A stretch of 64,000 nucleotides of DNA from Prinia subflava (taxonomy: Eukaryota; Chordata; Aves; Passeriformes; Cisticolidae). Positions 58,689-64,000 of this stretch are shown here, in pieces. The stretch's first letter is position 1. Every line of letters starts with the position of its first letter. The notes under the pieces are model-generated. The model was not told the origin of the DNA, did no database searches, and saw only the letters and a list, made by a program, of their open reading frames with translations. The stretch covers positions 744,001 through 808,000 of the forward strand of contig NW_026960614.1 of NCBI RefSeq assembly GCF_021018805.1, given 5' to 3'. The position numbers and the translations under genes are program-made.

Positions 58689-59337
58689 TGTGAAAAACAT
58701 GAGATGATTAATTCATATTCTTATGGTAAATTGGAAAATTATAAAGCTGTATAAATTTATATCAGGTAAAAGTCTATGTTTTAGGAGGTTTCTCTATTCA
58801 GAAGGGAACAAAAGACTTTGCAGCCTTCTCAAGTATTGGGAGGGGACCTATTGAGATGAGCCAGTATCAGCAACTCACCTCGGGAGCCACCTTCACAGAC
58901 CATCAAGCAATATCACCCATATCTTGAACATTCATCAACTATAAGGATCCATAGAAACTGAACATTAACACATGGACTTGGGAGGGGAGCTCTTTTCAAT
59001 CCGACCGGAGACGAATTTGGGTTTGAATAGCTAACTAAGAAACAAAGGGAAATATGGGGAAATATTGCCAGAGGCAGAATAAAGAGTATAAAAACCAAGC
59101 CTCGAACATGGCAAATTCGTGTACCCAGCTAGAGGCACAGACAGCCAGGGTCTATGTCTATGGGTCACCCTTGGCTCTCTTTTTCCCAGGAGAAACTCTG
59201 TCAAGTAAGTGTCGCTGTTTGTGGGGGGTTTTTGTTATTGCTTAAAATTCTGTAATTTGATTCCAAATTTTGTGATTTGAATTTTTAATAAACCAAATTA
59301 TTGAATTTAGTAATAAATTGTCCTAGCATTTATAACA
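58689..59337 (+). repeat. 3' LTR of the 6.7-kb provirus
   Basis: 649 bp with the same signals as the 5' copy and no length difference. Confidence 0.92.
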
Positions 59338-59549
59338 CTCCTTAACCTATTTCAGAGAAAATCAGCTGGGCCAGCAAATCCTTATTACTTAAAATGTTAG
59401 CCCATGGTTGCACAGAAATTTTTTCTTCCCTGCAAAGCAAGCTCCAGCCATTTCTGCTCCCTTTCTTTGGGTCTGTTTTGGCTCTGCATTCCCCACCCCA
59501 CAGGTCTATGCACTATTGTGATGGTATGGAATTAAGTTCATGGTAGGTT

Positions 59550-60156
59550 TGTTGGGTTTGTGCAGGCTGATTGTACAGTGGTATGTTCCTTGTACCCCAT
59601 TTTCCCCTGTTGGTTTTATCCTGGAATCCCCAAAGTCATATAACTCTTCAGTTACTTGTCAATCTTATCTCATGGTCTGTGTAAACCCCTCCCCGTTGTC
59701 CCTGATTGGTTTCTGTAATGTCACCCCATGTTCGTACCACCTCTTTGGTTGAAGCCTATTGGTTGTAACCTCCTTACCACACCCCATTTCACTACTGTAT
59801 AAAACGGCACGTCAGAAGAGCCTAGGGGGCGCAATTTTAGGATCTGGCAGGTGGTAAGGAGTTCCCGTGTGACCCCCAAATAAATCTGTCGTTTTACTGG
59901 ACTGGCTCCTCCCTTCTTCTCCGTCATTGTCAGCATTCTCCACCGCCTCACACAGCCTCTCAGGACAAGAACTCACAGGGATGAGACGGCTTGTGTGACT
60001 CGCCTGGCTGTACCCTTTAGCCTGCTGCGGTGCCTGAGCTAGCCTGGGCAGGCAGAGAGACTGAGTTCTCTTAAAGGCACCGCGACACACTATTTTGTCT
60101 ATTTCTATAAACCTAAGTTGTTGGGTTGGTTATTTTTAAGTTGGATTCCCCCAACA
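59550..60156 (+). mobile_element. LTR, plus orientation
   Basis: Inverted ends TGTTGGG and CCCAACA, a TATA box (ACTGTATAAAACGG near 59795) and AATAAA (near 59879) support a 607-bp LTR. No target duplication was found, so the ends rest on the inverted termini alone. No internal viral sequence adjoins it. Confidence 0.65.
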
Positions 60157-61290
60157 CTCCTCATTCACTTAACTAAATGTTGTAGTCTGTGCTAACACAT
60201 AGGAGGAGATGGTGAGGGGTTGGAAAAAATCACCAGAAGGTTCCCTACATCATATTTGTCTTCAGAATAAATGTCTTGAGGAAACCATGGTCTGACACTC
60301 CCTAATGCTCTTCTGGGTTTGGCCTTTGGTAAACTACATGACTCTGGTTATTTTAAAATCACAGAAACAATGATCCTAACCTCCTCTTAGTGTGACCTCC
60401 TCCAGATCCACCAAACTTGGCAGAATCTCCACAGTCAAAGGGGGTTTTGGCCTGGGCCTTCACCTAAGCAATTCAGGCTGTTCATGAGTGACACCCTCCC
60501 ATACACAGTTTGGAATATGCCCAAGGCAGGTTGCTTCTAATGCCTGGAGGCAAAGGGGTCACTGTAATACCAGATGGAGAAATAAACCCTAACTATTGTG
60601 TGTGCAAATCAGGCACAGGTAGGATCTGCATGTCTTCTTTGAGCCAGAGCAGGTACATTATCTGCACTCTAAGCTTCTCAATCATTGGTGGCAGCAAAGC
60701 CCAAATCCAGAAGCGTTTTGAATTTCCAGGTCAGAGATCAACTCCAGCCCAGTTGCCTCCCAGTCTCTCTTTTCTGCAGCATGTTTGGAACGTGTCAAAA
60801 GCTGTACAAACTAAACACAAGACCATCTGCTTAGCAGCAACAGCAGCTCCTTGTCCTGAACTTCTAGCCTTTGAAAATCCCTTGTCTTGGTCCTGCTGAC
60901 CATACTAAAGAACGAGTTCAGCAGGAAGGACAAGTGCTCTCCAGAGTAATTCCCAGTAGAACTCCACAAGGAAGCCTGGAGCCTGCCTTGGCGCCATGCT
61001 CAAGAAACAGAGTGTGCAGTGTGGAGAGCTCTTAAGAGTGCAGCCAAGATCAGAGAGGGAAGGACAAATGGTACCTGTGGTCAGCTTTTAACAACAAATC
61101 CAAATATCAGGGCAGGCATTTGCTGAGGTGATAGCAAAGCTGTCAGTGAGGCTGCCCTGCCTCCTCTCCGTACAGCTGCACAAAGACTCAAAAAGTCACA
61201 CACAGAGAACGCTTGAGCAGTGGAGGTGCAAAATGGAGTGTATTAACTGAAGCTTTTAATAAGATTTTGATAACAATGATTTTTATGGTA
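60157..61290. other. Unannotated sequence
   Basis: No supported gene. The plus frame 60510-60899 (129 codons) has no domain and no splice context. Confidence 0.4.
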
Positions 61291-61295
61291 ATCTT

Positions 61296-61921
61296 TGTCT
61301 TGGGTTGAAAAATGTAACCAAAAATGTGTATTCTATTTTCATCTGTTGAAGTCGGTTGGGAGATATTGTTCCTTATGTCTTGTAACTCTAGGGGGGGAAG
61401 AGGGTGGATGCCTTCTGTTAATGGGACACCTGATAACAGCAGATATGGCAGTGCCTTCTTATCTCTTCCTCCACCCATCCTCCTCCTAGGGATATCACCT
61501 GTGAATGGGCCATTTAAGGCCTCTCACATGACTGATAACGTTACCTCATTCCATTGTGAGATGCTCCACCCAGTGGGAGGAGCCAAAGTCTTTCCACTGG
61601 GATAAAACCAGCAATCTCAAACACCAAGATAGCCTGTTTCCACTGGATTCCCAGAGAAAGACTGTACCCTTTTCTTGAGGATCGTCTCTACTCCAACGGA
61701 GCCACATCTGTTACTCCAGGAGGACTTATTTCGGGCTGCTTCCAACACCCTGACCAACAGGGTGTCAGGTTTGTATTCTGACTCTGTCAGTGGTCCTTTG
61801 TACTATTGCATTTATTTTTATTTTATTTTATTTTTACCTTTTTTGTTGTTTGTTTCTTCTCTCTCTATTAAATTGTATTTCTGACTTGGAGTCTCACTGG
61901 TTTTGCTTTCAAACCAGTACA
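61296..61921 (+). mobile_element. Solo LTR, 626 bp
   Basis: Runs from TGTCTTGGGTTGAAAAATG to AAACCAGTACA. Flanks are ATCTT (61291-61295) and ATCTC (61922-61926), a 5-bp duplication with one later change. A GGGATAAAACC TATA-like box lies near 61600; a T-rich tract and an ATTAAA polyA-type signal (near 61867) precede the end. No viral genes adjoin it. Confidence 0.75.
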
Positions 61922-61926
61922 ATCTC

Positions 61927-63656
61927 CAAAGAGTTTGCTTTTGTAATATATAACTGATAAGCATATAATCTAGTTTTAATTTAATCTCTGCAGGTGTTTC
62001 CTGATGGTAAATGCTAAATTTTTATTGGTTCCTTAGGCAGTAATAATAGGGAAAGTGTCTGTAGGGCTCCCACCATCCATTTGTATGCAGAAAGCATCAT
62101 ATTTTATAATAGCTATAAATCTGACAGGATAGACTCTTACTGTTGAGATGATATTATAAATATGTGTCAACACTGCATAAACATCTTTGAAAGGAAAATA
62201 AAATAGAGATGTTATTAGAGGTCTAATGAAACAACCATAACTGCTTATAAATAAGAGATGTATGCGCACATCCTTGGAAAAAAGTAGACCCCATGCTGGG
62301 CTTGCAGTTTTCTGATAAGCAGGACATGGAGATTCTCAGCAGGGTCCTGCAGACAATGCAGAAACAGATCCTACACTTCATAAAGATGATGACTGTCTAT
62401 AAACCTCTAAATGTTTGTTCTCTCTGAGGTTTCAAAATGATTATGAATAGCACGGTGTCTAGGACTCAATAATGGCTTCTTTCATACAGCTTAGGAGCAC
62501 ACACAAAGGAGCTCCCACACAAAGAACCATAAGACACCAAGTACAAAGAAGTGAGCCCTGATGCCCATCTGAAGCATAATGCAAACACATTTTGGGCAAA
62601 ATTCACTCAGTACAAGACCTGAAAGGGACTTGATCCCTTAGATCCTATACTTAGCCTTATTCACTGAGTATGCATTAAACCTGCCTTTGTTTACATTTAG
62701 TATTTTAAAGACGGTGACACTTTAGGATGTATTTTCCTCAAATAATTTTATCTGTTCTGCAGCAAATGTGGCTCTCTGGCATGCTGTGCTCACCATGTGT
62801 CCATAGGCACATCCCAGGGACCCAGAAGCACAGGCAGAGAGTTGAGCTAAAAGATTCCTAAGATGGAACTGGCTTGGCTCCAGCCAGTGGGGAGCATGGG
62901 CAGAGAGAGCTTCAAGCTGTCTAACTCTCCTGTATAGGCATGCCCTGAAAGAGATTACACTTTAACAGTAGTCTAGATATTTCCTCAGTGGTGCTATGTG
63001 GCTCCTAAGGTCCACTAGTCATAAAAACAGTCTAACCTCTGACACCAAAAATACAGGAGTTCGTCTAAGTCCCCAGTGACAGGGAATGGGAATACAGCTT
63101 GCTTCCACTGAAGAGGGGAAATTTGAAAACTTGCCACATAAGCAAGTCAAAAAAACCCCACCACTTTTGCTGGTGAATTCAAGTTACAAGAACAGCTCGG
63201 ACAATTTAAGTTAAACAATTCTTGCTTTTGTTGTAAGTCAGAACATGTATGCTGCTTTAAGGTGGTAGTTTAAATGCAGTATTGTTTCTTCTGCTAGTCT
63301 TTAAAAGTGAAAAAAAAATTTGTTATGGAGACTTTTTAATTAATTGGTATTAATTAGAAAGAAAATTCCAATCATTTTCTACAGAAAGACAATATGAGTG
63401 CAAATGGGAAGGCAGATATGTCACTCCCTTTCCTGAGTTACTTTAAAGCCAAAGAGGATCTGCCACATTGTGCCATGGAGAATGGAACTGTCAAGAAAAA
63501 CAAAACATCACATTAAGAATATTGATTAGTAAGAATTAAATGCATTACGAGCTATAAGTAAGATTCAGATATATAAACTATTTAGCTCTCTCCTATCTGC
63601 TCGCTTGCTGTTTTCATATCAGATTCTGTAAACATACAATTTAGTCTGTGTGACTT
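61927..63656. other. Unannotated AT-rich sequence
   Basis: No gene, RNA or identified repeat. Confidence 0.4.
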
Positions 63657-64000
63657 TGTGGAATTGCATTTTATTGAAATGGTATGCTCTGGCTCACCCC
63701 TCGAAGTGTATGGTTTATCCCAAGTCTGTGACCTCCCCTGCAGTATCGTGTCTGTAACCCCATTGGCCTGAAGATCTATTCGCGCCCACTTTGAATCTCC
63801 CTGTTAAGAGTGCAGGGGGAAGCGGGCTAGGTCTCGTTGCCCTGGAGGCCTCCTGAGGCTCTGCTCCTCTCCCCTTCCCTCTCCCCTTCCCCCTCTCCCC
63901 CTCCTTCCCCCTCTCCCCCTCCTTCCCCCTCTCCCTTAGTAACCATGTTGCCTTCCCGGGGTCAAACTCCAAATAAATCCTCACCTCATCAGCACCTCAC
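63657..64000 (+). mobile_element. LTR of the 41274 family, cut by the window edge
   Basis: Starts TGTGGAATTGCATTTTATTG and follows the LTRs of the 41274-43966 element to the window end, including an expanded C/T tract (about 63865-63937) and AATAAA near 63972. It is more diverged than those two LTRs are from each other. Whether it is solo or begins another element cannot be seen. Confidence 0.85.

Larger units (their letters stand above)
52638..59337 (+). mobile_element. Young 6.7-kb provirus with mostly non-coding interior
   Basis: Two 649-bp LTRs (52638-53286 and 58689-59337) differ at about ten positions by eye. CTCC flanks the element at 52634-52637 and 59338-59341. Primer-binding site, leader with a strong splice donor, gag N-terminal fragment, about 3 kb of AT-rich DNA without coding signal, a short env-start-like frame and a polypurine tract follow in order. 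A 4-bp duplication and the gag wording (EKYVVWPKFGTFESW) suggest a gamma-like ERV. It lacks any recognisable pol, so it must have moved with help from a complete relative. Confidence 0.88.

Noticed and set aside
1..64000. CRISPR arrays, tRNA or rRNA genes, bacterial operons
   Set aside because: No regularly spaced repeats, cloverleaf genes or ribosome-binding-site-led gene runs were seen; the content is vertebrate.

Overview
The window is nuclear DNA from a bird, most likely a passerine. The evidence is CR1 LINE fragments, many avian-type endogenous retrovirus (ERV) LTRs and a host gene start with vertebrate splice sites. It is not bacterial: there are no operons, tRNA/rRNA genes or CRISPR arrays, and most open frames are chance or lie in retroelements.

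Host gene. The only host gene supported is the 5' end of INTS6L (or its paralogue INTS6) on the minus strand: two coding exons at 16804-16914 and 16643-16720, with a CpG-island promoter to about 17150. The gene runs leftwards, so about 1-16642 is probably its second intron. I found no further exon there, only AT-rich sequence, an LTR fragment, a 1.38-kb solo LTR and a CR1 tail.

Upstream side (17.4-64 kb). This is a dense retroelement landscape. From left to right: a CR1 split by two solo LTRs (17719-19580); an inverted relative of the first of these LTRs (21828-22636); a gag-only provirus on the minus strand (26362-30340) inserted at the very edge of the 5' LTR of a second provirus on the plus strand (30345-36474), which keeps broken gag, an RNase H-integrase segment and env; a solo LTR related to the one at 1861 (37648-39008); a short LTR element without coding capacity (41274-43966); another LTR (44451-45150); an ERV 5' fragment and an inverted LTR of the same family (47040-49647); a solo LTR (50953-51511); a 6.7-kb provirus with near-identical LTRs, a gag fragment and about 3 kb of AT-rich non-coding interior (52638-59337); and further LTRs at 59550, 61296 and 63657 (the last cut by the window edge).

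How the parts relate. Target-site duplications (TSDs) give exact edges for most elements and an order for the nested ones. Three elements keep the cis signals for copying (LTRs, primer-binding site, polypurine tract) but lack polymerase, so they would have needed proteins from other elements. All retroviral genes seen are broken or incomplete; they are described as they stand.
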